DNA of 64,000 nucleotides from Owenia fusiformis (GCA_903813345.2 CAIIXF020000004.1:11554196-11618195), one strand, 5' to 3'. Shown: positions 44,924 to 56,985, counted from the first letter of the stretch. Numbers and translations: made by a program. The notes: generated by a model not told the origin, from the sequence alone.

Positions 44924-47083
44924 TGCATTGGCCTAACATATGCAATTGTTTAAATCCTCAGAAAATGGCCAAAATCCAACATATGACTGTCCAAAATCTG
45001 TTGCGCTAACTTCCCTCCTCCTTTACTTATTTTGCCGATCATACAAAATATCCATACACAAAACTAAGTTTAACTTATGATAAAATAGTTTAATATTGCA
45101 TAAAGCTAGCTTGTTTGTATTTTTGATAGCTTGGGAATTCGATAACACTCGTTATAATTGGTGAATGCATCGTTATGTACGTAACGATGAATTCAATTAT
45201 CTGTTTTAGGATTATAAACATATGTGGCATTGGTATTTTTGTTCACAATTGATTTCCATCAAAACTAGAGGATCTGGTGGTCATAAGTTAACATTGAAAA
45301 AGGTCAAAATTCGCATATTTACGTTTAAATCGTTACGTATTAATTCATGACTAAAACATCAAATTAGTTATGGAACTGATAATTATGATATACTAGGCCC
45401 GGGGATATAAAGAGTATGCTTTTTTCATAGAATATTATAAATGATAAAAACATTTTTATATAATACCAAAGAAATGCTGAAACCAAAATGTATAGGTTTT
45501 ATATCATACAAATCCTTTGAATAGTAAATTTTTGCAGATGAAAAAGACATGAGCAGAAGACAAAATGTACAGTAGCGTTTGAAAGTAAAATACAATGAAA
45601 GGGGGAGAGAGAGAGAACAAAAGGATTCGATCTAGACCTTATCGAATGAGTTATCTCAATCTGATAGACTGAAAAGAAATGCCATACAGCTCATGGACTC
45701 AATCTGATCATTGTTCAATGAAAGCTTTCAAATTAGCAGAGTAGCAGACCCATCAATGGCTGCACTGCCCTCCGTTGAGTCAAAACACACGTCCTCCCTA
45801 CACATGTAAAATGGGGTAAAGTAGACAATAGCTAGGCAAGTGACTGACTGTTTTAGTGGTATTATATATTTTATTATGCAGATCATGTAGATATGATCAA
45901 GGCAATCTCGTTGATGTTGTATTATTTTGTGTGGCACTTTAAGCATCATTACATCATTGTAACGAAACTTTCTTCCAAAGTGATTTTTTGTTCAGCGAAT
46001 GTAAGTATTACTTTTTGCTTGTATATGTTCGGGTGTTACTGAAACATATTTTTATTATTGTCTAAACAACAACCACCAACTAAAACGTTCTAAAAAGTAT
46101 GACAATTCTTATAAATATACACTATAATCCAAGTTTACTAAATGTATACATGATTTCGGTTTTGTGACAAAAAGTATTTACTATATACTTTGATATTGTA
46201 CATTTGTATTCCTCCAAAGGGGTAGCAATCGTGTAAAAAAACATGTTACAGATTCACCTAATGTTTTTTTTTCATTGCAATGTCAATAATCACTGGAAAT
46301 GACTACCCAAAGTTGGTTAATATACTGCATTTGTTATCATCATTTTTCTAATTTAAACAAAAAATACATACAGAAATCATCGTTACTTTATGATGCTTAA
46401 GTTGAGAAATATTTTTTTCAGAAATGTCTTCAGTAACTACAGGAAAAACACAGCCCATCAGGTTTTCGTTAGTTGAAACTTTCCTTTTAACTCAAAAATA
46501 ATATATTTTCATTCGTTTGTAATCCAATACGTAAGTTGCTATATCTGACACATTTCTGATCAATGAAAAGTTTTACAATTTAAGAACGAATGGTTAATTT
46601 TAAGACCATATAATTTTGCTTTGCTGTACATATTCTGAAGTTTTGTTTGATATTCAGAATATAGACACATATTACAGAAATATAAAGTATTTCATATACA
46701 AAAATAATTGATTGGATCGAAAGTTTACGCAATAAACTAAATATATATATGTAGTAACGGAGGTTTTTTATGCCTTATTCCAATAAATTTTGGTCGACAT
46801 ATAATATGCCATATCTTGAAAACGAGGAAGAGATTGTTGAAAATATTTCACAGTATTATCTATCAATATATGTTCTTTTGTCACAACAAAAAATAATCGA
46901 TGCTACTCTGACTTCAAAAATCAGATTTTTCAAACCTGAATTGGGACATTTTTTTCAATTTTGGTGTTTACCTATTACCCTATGGCTACATAGAGATTAT
47001 CCTATATGAGGTTCAGGATATTGGGATTATCCCGAGGGAAATATAATATATCTGCCCGAGGGCCGCAGGTTCGTTTGGCACAG
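44924..47083. other. No gene recognised
   Basis: AT-rich, about 2.1 kb with no exon, no clear repeat ends. A GAGAGAGAGAGA tract lies at about 45605. Confidence 0.35.
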
Positions 47084-47288
47084 CATTCGGTGGGAGAGGG
47101 GTATCAAGGTACATCTGAATAAGAATATTCTCAATATCCTTTCTTTTTGCCTTATGTCCCGGACATTCTAGTATGAACTAAAATCTCAATAGTTTCGCCA
47201 CATACCAAGCATAGATCATTTATCTTAATACTTGCCACCCGACCACCGTTTACAGTTAACAATTAGGTTTCCTTCACCCGTTAATAAT
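47084..47288 (-). mobile_element. LINE-C copy 2, C-terminal scrap
   Basis: Colinear with 14359-14555 (CATTCGGTGGGAGAGGGGTA and following), with small indels. It ends at TAATAATT, where another repeat is inserted; LINE-C resumes at 48497. Confidence 0.8.
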
Positions 47289-48496
47289 TATCCCATCGAA
47301 CGAAGTTCGGAGGGATATAGGGAACGCCTCCGTCCGTCCGTACGTACGGACGGACGTACGTACGTCCGTACGTCCGTCCGTACGTACGTCCGTCCGTCCG
47401 TACGTCCGGGCAATAACTCAAATACCGTTGGCCTGATTTTGTTCATATTTTGTACACATATACCCTATGGGGGTAGAAGTTCTGCTCGACAGCCGATTTT
47501 CAAAATGGCCGCTCCTTTTGAAATGGCGGCCATTTTAGTGCCGAATTTACAGTAATTTAGGTGCAATATGTAAAACTGTAATAGCAATATGTTTTAGATG
47601 TAAAAAAATTATATAGGACATTAATAAAGCTAGAAATGTAGATATTAAAGAAGCACATGGCAGCCATCTTGAAAAATGGCGGCCTTTACTCGTTATTTTA
47701 CGATTTTTGCTGTAACTCGAAAAGTAGTGGAGCGATTTTGTTCATATTTGGTATGTGAATCTATAAACATTGCACGCTGTCTAAAGACACTTTTGGTATA
47801 AGGTGGCCATTTTAAAAAATGGCCGCCATTTTGAAAAATGGCCGCCATTTTAACCTATTTTACTATAACTCGAAAAGTAGTGGAGCGATTTTGTTCATAT
47901 TTGGTATGTGAATACTAAAAGCATGACACACTATCCTATGACACTTTAAGTAGAAGGTGGCCATTTTGAAAAAAATTTTGAAAAATGGCCGCCATTTTAA
48001 CCTATTTTACTATAACTCTAAAAGTAGTGGAGCGATTTTGTTCATATTTGGTATGTGAATACTAAAAGCATGACACACTATCCTATGACACTTTAAGTAG
48101 AAGGTGGCCATTTTGAAAAAAATTTTGAAAAATGGCCGCCATTTTAACCTATTTTACTATAACTCTAAAAGTAGTGGAGCGATTTTGTTCATATTTGGTA
48201 TGTGAATACTATAAGGATGGCACACTGTCTAATGACACTTTTGATAGAAGGCGGCCATTTTTCAAAATGGCCGCCATTTTAACGTATTGTACTATAACTC
48301 GAAAAGTAGTGGAGCGATTTTGTTCATATTTGGTATGTGAATACTATAAGTATGGCAAATGGTCTAATGACACTTTTGGTAGAAGGCGGCCATTTTGAAA
48401 AATGCCTGCCATTTTTGCTATATACTTTGTTTGTAAAAATGCCATCCATGGCTGTTCTATGGGATTCGCTACGCTTTGGCGTTGCCGTTGTTCTGG
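47289..48496. mobile_element. Non-coding repeat inserted in LINE-C copy 2
   Basis: Interrupts LINE-C between TAATAATT and TTTAACCATGG, which are contiguous in copy 1 near 14550. It starts ATCCCATCGAACGAAGTTCG, then GGAGGGATATAGGGAACGCC, then about 75 bases of CCGTCCGTACG-type simple repeat rich in palindromes, then CAATAACTC, then about five tandem units. No protein domain. Class not identified. Confidence 0.75.
47650..48410. repeat. Tandem repeat, unit 135-153 bp, five copies
   Basis: The word GTAGTGGAGCGATTTTGTTC occurs at 47724, 47877, 48024, 48171 and 48306. Each unit also has ATGGCCGCCATTTT and ATATTTGGTATGTGAATA. An 88-codon frame spanning two units is an artefact of the repeat. Confidence 0.9.
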
Positions 48497-48735
48497 TTTA
48501 ACCATGGTTCTACATGGTTTAAGTAGCATGGGATTACATTTTGCTAGGGTCCACCATACAAGGGGATTTATCTCTTTTTGAACCATTCTGAATAAAGACA
48601 ACTTTTCAAACAAAATACACTGTACTCTCCAATTGCTTAATTCCCGTTCATACACAACATTTTTACACGTCTTTTCCATTGCAATTTTGGAATAGTTCCA
48701 ACATTAAGCATTTCATATACATCACCTAGAAGTCC
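48497..48735 (-). mobile_element. LINE-C copy 2, upstream part, with the empty LINE-A site
   Basis: Matches 14560-14590 joined to 28530-28690. At 48522-48535 AGTAGCATGGGATT occurs once and runs straight on into ACATTTTGCTAGGG, the pre-insertion form of the site split by LINE-A. Confidence 0.85.
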
Positions 48736-48944
48736 AAAAAGTCCAAAAATCCGTTGAAACTTGAATATTACCATAATATTCGTAATGTACATCTTTTTAC
48801 GAAATACTTTGTCCAAAGAAAATTTTACAGAAATGTTTTGTCTAAATTGTTCCACGCCAGGCAACGGAGTACTCGAGTTTGAATAATGGCTGCCAATTCT
48901 CGTTGAGATGCGACATATTGTTTTTTCCAATCTATAATGACACC

Positions 48945-49400
48945 ATTCTATTCAGGGGTTGCCTTATCAAATGACTTATTATGAAACATCAACAGGATAA
49001 TTGCACAAGTCTACGAATTTATCAACAGACGATCGGGTGAACAGTCCAGCGCCATCTATACTATTGAATCGTTCATGCAGGGTTGGGTCATCCATTGACT
49101 TCTTGAATCATTAACAGAGTAGTTACAACTGTTTATGAAGAGGAGATGTGGCCTATTATCCAGCGTCATCTATCTTTCATTCATAGTCGCCTGATCATAA
49201 TGATTTCTTGAACCATATAGGCCTGAAGTGTCAATCTATTTAGAGTCGAGGTGGCATTTTGTGTAGCGCCATCTATATAACCAACCATTCATTCAGGGGG
49301 TTCTTATACACCGACTTATATGAATTAGAATCATTAACGGAATAATTGCTTTAAAACGTCAACGCAGAGTCATCCATAGAACCAAGTCTTGCAGGGGAAG
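48945..49400. repeat. Diverged tandem repeats with AGCGCCATCTAT
   Basis: Three to four units of about 120-140 bases share TTCAGGGGTT, GACTTCTTGAATCATTAACA, AATTGC and CCAGCGCCATCTAT. Highly diverged, non-coding. Confidence 0.6.
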
Positions 49401-49860
49401 ATATACTGTATTTCCAGCTTCCTTCTTGTTTTCCCCATTGATTCTGAAAAAAAAAAAATGCATCTGCTTAAAATGTTGTCTGCTTATATTTTCGAAACCC
49501 ATACAAACAATAATTTTTTCATATCATTCATTTAATACTTCCATGAAATTACATATGGTTGTGTCACGTCTTGTGATTCGAATCATGGTGTCTTAATTGA
49601 CGTCGTGACATAGTCATAAGAGTTGGCAGATGGTATTTGTCAGGTCGGGACTGAATGTTAAAGCTTTTTTTCCGCTATTTTTGAAAGGTAAGGTAACGGC
49701 CGTGTGTGAATGTTGTTCAGCAAAAAAGCAGTCTTTCTTAGGGAATAAGGGGAATTTTCTCAGCACTCGTGTCAGGGAATAGGGGGATTTTCTATCACGT
49801 AACTCAATATTAATGAAACTTCAACAATAAAAATGAGATACCCCCTGAGTTGTAAACAGT
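49401..49860. other. No gene recognised
   Basis: AT-rich. TTGTGTCACGTCTTGTGA and TTGACGTCGTGAC words near 49560-49610. Nothing coding. Confidence 0.3.
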
Positions 49861-50068
49861 CGTGAAGGAGGATTGGCACCCAGAATGCAACATCGATATT
49901 CTACCCCATATGTAGTATCGTGACGTTAAACCTTATTTACACGTAACATGCAGTTCCGCCTTTTTAAAACCTGTCACGTGCGTGTAAATAAGGTTAAGGT
50001 CATGAGACCATATATAGGGCAGAATATCGATGTTGCATTCTTTGAACCAATCCTCCCTGGCCGTGAAC
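49861..50068. mobile_element. Foldback MITE, about 208 bp
   Basis: Left arm (GGAGGATTGG, AGAATGCAACATCGATATTC, TTAAACCTTATTTACACG) pairs with the right arm (CGTGTAAATAAGGTTAA, AGAATATCGATGTTGCATTC, CCAATCCTCC) over about 90 bases each. Confidence 0.85.
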
Positions 50069-50938
50069 ATCGAGATAGTCGTCACTCTGGGGCAATTTCA
50101 CAGATTTGATTTTTATTAAATTGATTCATCAAGGTCTAGCTTTTTGCCAATTATAATAGATTTTGTAAAACATTGGAAAATTGAACAAGTGAATTAGCTG
50201 CCTGTCTGCCTGTTGGTAGTCTCTAGATGTTCAAATGTATTAAATCATTCAGATTTTTTTTTCTCTTTAGACAAAAGACAATATTCATTACGAATTACAA
50301 TTACACCGTCTGGATTATAAGGGGGAATATATATTTGTTATTCTCATTCGATTTAATGTTTTATTTATTTCATTTGATGCTTTTCTTATGTCGCCCTTGG
50401 AGTTTATTGATTCTGTAGTCATTGCTTTTTATTTTATTCAACACAGATTTTCTAGTTGCAAAATATCATAATAAATAGATTCATGTATGCCTAGTGAGTC
50501 ATGTATGCCTAGAAAATACAGATTACCAGTTTTGATTTGAAAGGTTGTTTCTTACGCTTTTAATAAGACATATATAGGAATAAGATTCTGGACACTTCAT
50601 TGTACAACGTCTAGAATATATGATTGTTTATTTAGATATATAATGTATTTGACGAGTAAACATGTACCTTTAGCAAATGTATTATATTCTATTTTTCTGA
50701 TGTTGCCATTAAGAAGTCTTGATATTTCACAGTTTCGATTTTAGTTTGCAAATTTTGATGGTAAAATTGATAGCATTCTCCATACAAATGCAATAGTAAC
50801 TAGTACCTCGCATGCTTTCCTTATTTTTTCGATATTCATGGTTATTGGTTGACATGTTGATTTTATCAATACGAAAATAGGTATATTCATTTTAGATTTA
50901 TTCTAATTTTATGATGACTTACCTACATAAGATCAGAT
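50069..50938. other. Downstream flank of the NHL exon
   Basis: AT-rich, no exon recognised. On the minus strand a consensus donor GTAGGTAAGT lies about 20 bases after the NHL stop codon, so a 3' UTR intron may start here. Confidence 0.35.
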
Positions 50939-51844
50939 CTACGGCTTATATTTCACGACAAATGCTTCACATCGTGCTAAAAGATGACGAGACTCTGTTC
51001 CTATCAGCAGGTTGTCCTCTGTGTCCATTGCGAGAGACCATGGCTCATTCAACTCATCACTTTCTGACAGTACGTGTCTGATGAAGTTGCCATCAGGTGA
51101 GAGTAACTGCACTCTGTTGTCATAATTGTCAGCTACTAGGATATTCCCAAATGTGTCTACACAAACACCACGGGGATGATTCAGTGCATTCTTACCCTCA
51201 CCACTGTATGTGAACACTTCCTCACCACGATTGTCTACACATCTGATGTTATTAGTGCCATAGTTAGATATTATAATGTGATCCTGTTTAGTCACTGCTA
51301 TGAATGTGTAGTAATCCGTGTCGAACAATCCAGATGGTGTGGTGTGTTCTACCTTCCCAGACTGCCAGTTGATGAACACTAAGGACCCATTGGTGCCATC
51401 CGCAATCACCATCTGACCAATACTATTCACTGCAATAGCTTTTGGTTTGATTGTATCTTGTAATGGTATGTCTCGCTTGTGGTCACCTGATGTGTCAAAC
51501 ACTTGCACCATCCAAGTGTTATCATCTCTCACACACAGTACTGCTACACCCTGACCATCAGGGGTTGATATCACTCGATATGGATTACCAGTTGTGGTCA
51601 GTGTTTTCATCTTTTCGAGTTGTTTGTTGCAGATGATTGTTTTATTGTTGCCATACTTTGGCACCACAATCATCACTATACCAGAAGTACCTGCAGCAGC
51701 CAGGGAGGGAATACCAATGTAGCCAAAAAACTGTTTTCTTTGTAATGTCTTTGGTTTGTATTTCCGCAATACTTCCATCTGCTGCTGCTGTTGCTGCTGG
51801 TGCTGCCACTGCGTTATAACCGCATCTACATCATCCTTTAAATC
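50939..51844 (-). CDS. Last coding exon of an NHL beta-propeller (TRIM-like) protein
   Basis: The minus strand has a clear acceptor (TTGATTTTGCAG) ending at 51845, then about 300 codons to a TAG. Upstream frame residues MILILQ are therefore intronic. The start is a Gln-rich, probably coiled-coil end (DDVDAVITQW, then a Q run), followed by an NHL-type propeller. Strand signatures include PKAIAVNSIGQMVIAD, HPRGVCVDTFGNILVADNYDN and RVQLLSPDGNFIRHV, with a final blade EPWSLAMDTEDNLLIGT. This is the usual C-terminal half of TRIM2/3/56/71-like proteins, whose RING, B-box and coiled-coil exons should lie to the right but were not found before the window ends. A ligase role is therefore inferred from family only. 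Orthology to a named TRIM is not claimed. Confidence 0.8.
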   Translation of the reverse strand, partial: DLKDDVDAVITQWQHQQQQQQQMEVLRKYKPKTLQRKQFFGYIGIPSLAAAGTSGIVMIVVPKYGNNKTIICNKQLEKMKTLTTTGNPYRVISTPDGQGVAVLCVRDDNTWMVQVFDTSGDHKRDIPLQDTIKPKAIAVNSIGQMVIADGTNGSLVFINWQSGKVEHTTPSGLFDTDYYTFIAVTKQDHIIISNYGTNNIRCVDNRGEEVFTYSGEGKNALNHPRGVCVDTFGNILVADNYDNRVQLLSPDGNFIRHVLSESDELNEPWSLAMDTEDNLLIGTESRHLLARCEAFVVKYKP

Positions 51845-52344
51845 CTGCAAAATCAATATCAAACAATCTGAAGCAAATATGTGTAATATCTGTTTGTGTA
51901 ATGTTATGTGTTATGTTTATTATATGTTATCAAAATTGCCATTGACTACTCATAACTTGCTATTTTAAATGAGATCAATGTACTTGTGTTACAAAACACC
52001 AGTCATAATAATCCGTTCCAGCAAATATTTATTGATTCTGTATTGTTATTTGATTTTATGCATTCTGTACTGTTAACAATTAAATGAAAAATAGCATAAG
52101 ATTACATAGAAATATTTATCGTTATTGAAATATACAGGAGTTTCGTTTTTTTCGTGCAATGAAGTGTTGCATTGCAAGATCTGGCCTGAAATCTCAAACA
52201 GGCTGGCTAAACAACTTATCTGTAAGACGCGTCTTGATCTTGAACTTTTTTCGGATCTATTATTGATTTAAAAATAATAGCATTCCCTTGATTATTGCCG
52301 TCCCCCCAAAAGGTATAAATAGTATGTATACCCTATGTATAGTA
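51845..52344. other. Intron-like sequence upstream of the NHL exon
   Basis: AT-rich. Ends in a good polypyrimidine/AG acceptor for the NHL exon. No other exon recognised. Confidence 0.4.
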
Positions 52345-52757
52345 TACCACTTTATGACTTTATGGATGATGTGTTGGCGAATGGTTCGTGAGTCTTACCA
52401 CTTCAGGTTTATAATGATACTTTTAACATAGTTTTAGACTTTGTATCACTGTGAAACTTGTTCATTACCAGGGGTGGATCCAGGATTTTGTGTTAGGGGG
52501 GGGGGCGTGCGATAATAACTGTGAGCGAAGAGTCAAATTTTGTAAAAAGCGAAGAGCCAAAACACGAATTTTCCGACTTTTTAGGGGGGGGCGTGCGCCC
52601 CCCACGCCCCCGCCTAAATCCGCTGGTGCGTACCATTAATGTCTTCAGTCGAGTTAATCCTCAAAGTATCTCATTCATTCAATTCCAGGTTTAAGAGAAA
52701 TTCGCAATATTGTGTCTCGGAAAATGATGTGTGGGCGAATGAATCGAATTTTACAAT
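52345..52757 (+). repeat. Inverted duplicate of 56741-56985, with a MITE inserted
   Basis: TTTATGGATGATGTGTTGGC, ATAATGATACTTTTAACATA, CTGTGAAACTTGTTC, ACCATTAATGTCT and GTGTGGGCGAATGAATCGAA all recur reversed at 56741-56985. Non-coding. The 52470-52630 insert is absent from the other copy. Confidence 0.85.
52470..52630. mobile_element. 161-bp MITE with TACC target duplication
   Basis: Starts AGGGGTGGATCCAGGATTTT and ends CTAAATCCGCTGGTGCG, flanked by TACC at 52466-52469 and 52631-52634. The paralogous site near 56862 reads straight through GTACCATTAATG with no insert. The interior has G and C homopolymer tracts. Class unknown; the GGATCCAGGATTT/AAATCCGC ends recall short repeats widespread in marine invertebrates. 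Confidence 0.8.
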
Positions 52758-53365
52758 GGATGTGTGGGCGATTAAATAGGAATAAATAATGATAGGCCGT
52801 TCAATATGGTGAAATTCAGCAGGAGTTGAACAGAATGTCGTACAAAGCACGAACCGAAGGTGAGGCGTTGCCCTAGCCTATTTTTTTATAATTGAAAATT
52901 AAGATAAATAAAATATGATTTAGACTTGGGTAAGGCTAAATTTGCCCAAAAAGTACAAGAAAGCTCATATTATATTGCTACATTCATAGTGAGCATTGCT
53001 TTTTGGATCTGCGAAAGGCATGTGGGATTTGAATAATTGAATATCATAATTCATTTTTCGTTCAAGATTGTAATCTGCAAGCGGTTTCTGACATTTTCAA
53101 AACATTAATTGTCAATACGTGTAGATATAAAACAAATGTCACTTCAGTTGTGCTGTGCCTTAGTCCATCCGCTTTGGCTCAGTGGCAGAGTCGAGGTTAC
53201 CGCTATCGTGGTGTGCACTTGCATGTTTGTGTACCAGTGCACAAAAATGATATAAATATATCCTGCTGTATTGCACTTCAAATCATTCTATAACGTTTAT
53301 ATCATATGATCTCAGGCCAATACATTTTACCCAGGAGATAATCCTTAAGAAATATCCTGTATTCC
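52758..53365. other. No gene recognised
   Basis: AT-rich. At about 53172 GCTTTGGCTCAGTGGCAGAG resembles a tRNA box A, but no box B follows. Confidence 0.35.
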
Positions 53366-53456
53366 CTGTATTGCTACTGAGATCGTCCCCTCCGTACCAA
53401 TATTTTCTGTATTGGTCTGGGGATGATCAAAGGGGACAATCTCAGTAGCAATACAG
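53366..53456. repeat. Hairpin with CTGTATTGCTACTGAGAT arms
   Basis: CTGTATTGCTACTGAGATCG then TCCCCT pairs with AGGGGACAATCTCAGTAGCA then ATACAG, stem about 25 bp. The loop holds a second small palindrome (CCAATA..TATTGG). Confidence 0.85.
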
Positions 53457-54319
53457 ATTGGTATAGTACAAGAACTGACAATCAGGGGGCTTTATTTTAC
53501 AGATCATACGATAATAGAAGATATTCAATGAATCGAGTGAAATACAGACAATATTCTGTCCGAGAAGGTCAGTATTTCACAATGCGCTACCAGAGTAAAA
53601 ATTTTTAATAAACGTCTATGGGCCTTTGTTGAGAGGGAAACTTTTTCAATTTTAGATAGGTGGGCGTTTATTCAGATGGAAAATAGCTTTCCCAAGTCTG
53701 GTGTTTGACATCTGTAACAAATGGTACGTGGTAACATTGCATGTTAATGTCTTGCTGATGTTTTTTAACTGATATGCTTCTAAGCTGTGGGATGTATTGA
53801 AAAGGGTGCAATGTCACCAGCGTGCGGAGGTCAATCCTTTTACTTTAAACCAAGCAGTGGAGGTCTGAACGATCTGTAATAAATACATATATAGATCATC
53901 ACAAAATGAAAGTCGTTTCTGTTTTTTTTAAATGAGTAACAGATTGCAACAAAAAATAATCAAAAGATGTTATTGAGTGGAGGGAAGTATACTATTATGT
54001 AATTGCTTGGAACCAAAAGAAGGTTTTTGAATACTTTTTGTTAAATCGACCAATTTTCCTTTGTATAACTATAATATTGAGAGCTTTAAGAAAATGTTGA
54101 ATACACTATTTTGTTTTGGAAAGATATTTTATTTCATCCTCAAGAATTGATAGAAAGGAACAAAAAAGAATTGCACTAAAAATTAAAAATATGTTCACAA
54201 AAAAAGTTACAAAAATATATATCAATGATTTTCCATTAAATTGTTGTCAATCAGTGACAATTAAATAAATGAGGGTGTTTTTTTACAAACTGTTTTCAAT
54301 AATTGGTTTAAAAAAATTA
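53457..54319. other. No gene recognised
   Basis: AT-rich, nothing identified. Confidence 0.3.
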
Positions 54320-54620
54320 GATGAAAATATTGTTGAAAGCAACTAAATTGAACTACGAAATGGCAAATAGATTGCATATTGTCAAAAAACTTAACATGTT
54401 TAGGATTGTATCGCCTGTTTTTGCACATTATATATGGTGGCATTATGCGAAATCAGAAATATTTTGTAATTATATGGTGTCTCATGAATATGAATTATCT
54501 AAATTAAGATGAACACGTATTATTGAAAGCAAATAGAATGCACATTGTAAAATGTTTAGGATTGTATCATTGGTTTCTAAACCTATTTTATGGTGGCATA
54601 TTTCAAATCAGAGTCTTAAT
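54320..54620. repeat. Two diverged tandem copies, unit about 185 bp
   Basis: TTGAAAGCAA..AATAGATTGCATATTG.. and TGTTTAGGATTGTATC..ATGGTGGCATTAT..AAATCAGA appear at about 54332-54450 and again, slightly shortened, at 54515-54620. Confidence 0.75.
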
Positions 54621-56119
54621 ACTTATTTGAACAAAATACAAAAATTAATATTCCTCAATGACACAAACGTTTTATATTTGGACAAATGATGTATTTTATT
54701 TGCAGTAGTATATAGGGAGTGTGTTTGCTAATTTTATTTTCAAAATCTGCGTTGAGTTGAATTACTCATTAATCTAATATTGATCCCATGGCCCACTGAA
54801 CTAAGTTTGAAAGGAAGCCTTCCTTCCGCTCATCAAATAATTCAAATGACACTTAACTGATTTATTTTATAAGGCATATTTCATTTTATACCAGGACATT
54901 TTTAATATGGCTGTGCAATTCAAAATAGTTGTAAAGAAAAAAATCAATCTTTGATACAACTCTGGTATAACTGGTTGTTAGAGTTAATTCAGATTTTATG
55001 GCCAAATGTCTTATGGGCATAGAACCACTTCTGCAGAAGAAAAAGTAAATGCGATCTCTTATTCCGGTTATCAGATTTGGTGCAAATCTTTTGTGGTGAT
55101 GCCGTATGCATATTCCAATATGGACGCTTAAATAAAAATGACTGCTATTTTTGAAGTATGGTCTTTCATAACTGGTTATTTGTTATCGGATTTGCTTAGA
55201 CTTGTAAAAGCTTACCGATGGTCATTGCATTTGAACCAAGGACCTGTGCTAGAGATTTTCATATCCTTTAGATTCTTTTTGCAAAGTTAGAAAATTTCCC
55301 CTCATCATTCCCCCGGGTTTTCCACTCGTCTTTCAGGGGGCTATAAAGGATTGTTCTTTAGGATGTTTTCCTGGATTTAACTCAAAAGTTCTAGCTATTG
55401 AGTAAATAAGGGAGACCCGGATAAGACTCTTGGCAGTAGCATTTTATATAAATATCGTAAAATATGCCATGTATTTTTCCTGATAAACTTTGATATAATT
55501 CCTATTTTTCATTGCCCCTTTGATTCGATATGACTTTATGGAGCTTTGCTTCATGGGACTCCGTGGGACTTTATGAGCTTATGTGGGACTCCGAGCATAC
55601 GCCATCTTTTAATCCAAGAGTTATTTAAAACATACACTTTGTAAAAAGTGGTAATTCACTTTTTTTAATCTCTGAACGTCAAATGCTGTTTTCCATGCGA
55701 GTAATTTTTCTTTCAATTCAGTATTATCCCAAATTAAAATATTTATCATATTTATATTGACTGTTTGAGTGACTTGTCTTAAATAATATTTCGTCATTTT
55801 CCTTCAAAAATAGGCGCATTGCCTGTTCAAGTTGCTCGCCAAAAACTGTTTGTTTCTTTCAACCCATTTAATACGAAGGGGACTCAGCCTTTGGATATGG
55901 AAGCATTTTTAACGTTTCTGCACAAATATTAACTTAATTAAAACACGAGATTTGGAACCGTGAGAGTACTTAGGGGCAAACGGTGGGGAACGGCATGTAT
56001 ACTCCATGTACAAGATATTCCAATCACAATAAACACAAAAATTGATTAAAAAAATTGATGCCAAAACTTGGCCACACGATGGCGAACGGTCAACCCATAT
56101 GGCTAATGTGACAGCTACT
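54621..56119. other. No gene recognised
   Basis: AT-rich. Near 55530-55600 a short run of GGGACTCCGTGGGACTTTAT-like words. No exon. Confidence 0.35.
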
Positions 56120-56315
56120 TTACCAAGTTACGACGAAATCGTATGTTAAGACACCCCTATCCCTGGTCGTAAGTTACGACTGATTTTTTAGCAAAAGTCG
56201 TAACTTACGGAAATAGTTACGACGTTCGGAAGTTACGACGATGCACGAAAAACGCATTTTTTGCCAGTCGTAGTAAAAGAACAATGACGTAAGTTACGAC
56301 CGTTTTCAAGAACGG
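56120..56315. repeat. Cluster of GTAAGTTACGAC palindromes
   Basis: TCGTAAGTTACGAC, TCGTAACTTACG, GTTACGAC, AAGTTACGACG and CGTAAGTTACGACC occur within 200 bases in both orientations, giving alternative hairpins. Probably a foldback element or its decayed ends. Confidence 0.7.
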
Positions 56316-56740
56316 CCCCCTGGACCGTATCCCAACGCTGACGTCATTTTCACTCTGTATTCAACGCGAAGTGGAAAGTGCGTGTAAATGCAAGATATAT
56401 TAAAGGCAGAATCTGGTATAGGGGTGACAAAATTACAAGCAACGTAATAATAAGAATGGTAACCATTCTTATAGAAAAATAATACATTATTGGAAAAATC
56501 TTTCGTTTTCCTTGAATAAAGTATGCACTTTTGTGATTTTTAGAAAATAGACATGACAAGGCATGACATGAGCCAAAAATATTCTAAAATTGAAACAATT
56601 TTTTGTTTAGCCTGCTCGCTATCTCTGATTCTCTCTTTAAGTCTCAGGGACCAATCAGATTGCAGGGAATTTCACGATCATGGAAGAAAATACAATACAA
56701 TACTTAGCTTGATGAATTGTAAGAATCGCCAACCATTCCT
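56316..56740. other. No gene recognised
   Basis: AT-rich, nothing identified. Confidence 0.3.
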
Positions 56741-56985
56741 TCGTAAAATTCGATTCATTCGCCCACACATTATTTTCCGAGACACAAAAGTGCAAATATC
56801 TCTTTAACCTGGAATCGCATGAATGAGATATTTGCTGAATTGACTCGACTTTAGACATTAATGGTACGGAACAAGTTTCACAGAGATACAAAGTTTAAAA
56901 CTATGTTTAAAGTATCATTATAAACCTAGAGTCGAAAGACTCGCGAACCATTCGCCCACACATCATCCATAAAGTCAGACTATAC
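56741..56985 (-). repeat. Inverted duplicate of 52345-52757 (empty-site copy)
   Basis: Reverse complement of the left copy, without the 161-bp MITE. Separation about 4 kb. Non-coding. Confidence 0.85.

Noticed and set aside
47232-47555. Plus-strand frame with RTYVRTSVRTYVRPSVRP
   Set aside because: Translation of the CCGTCCGTACG simple repeat.
48132-48398. 88-codon frame with internal repeats
   Set aside because: Spans two units of the 147-bp non-coding tandem repeat.
53172-53225. Possible tRNA gene (box-A-like GGCTCAGTGGCAGAG)
   Set aside because: No box B or T-arm at the right distance and no acceptor pairing.
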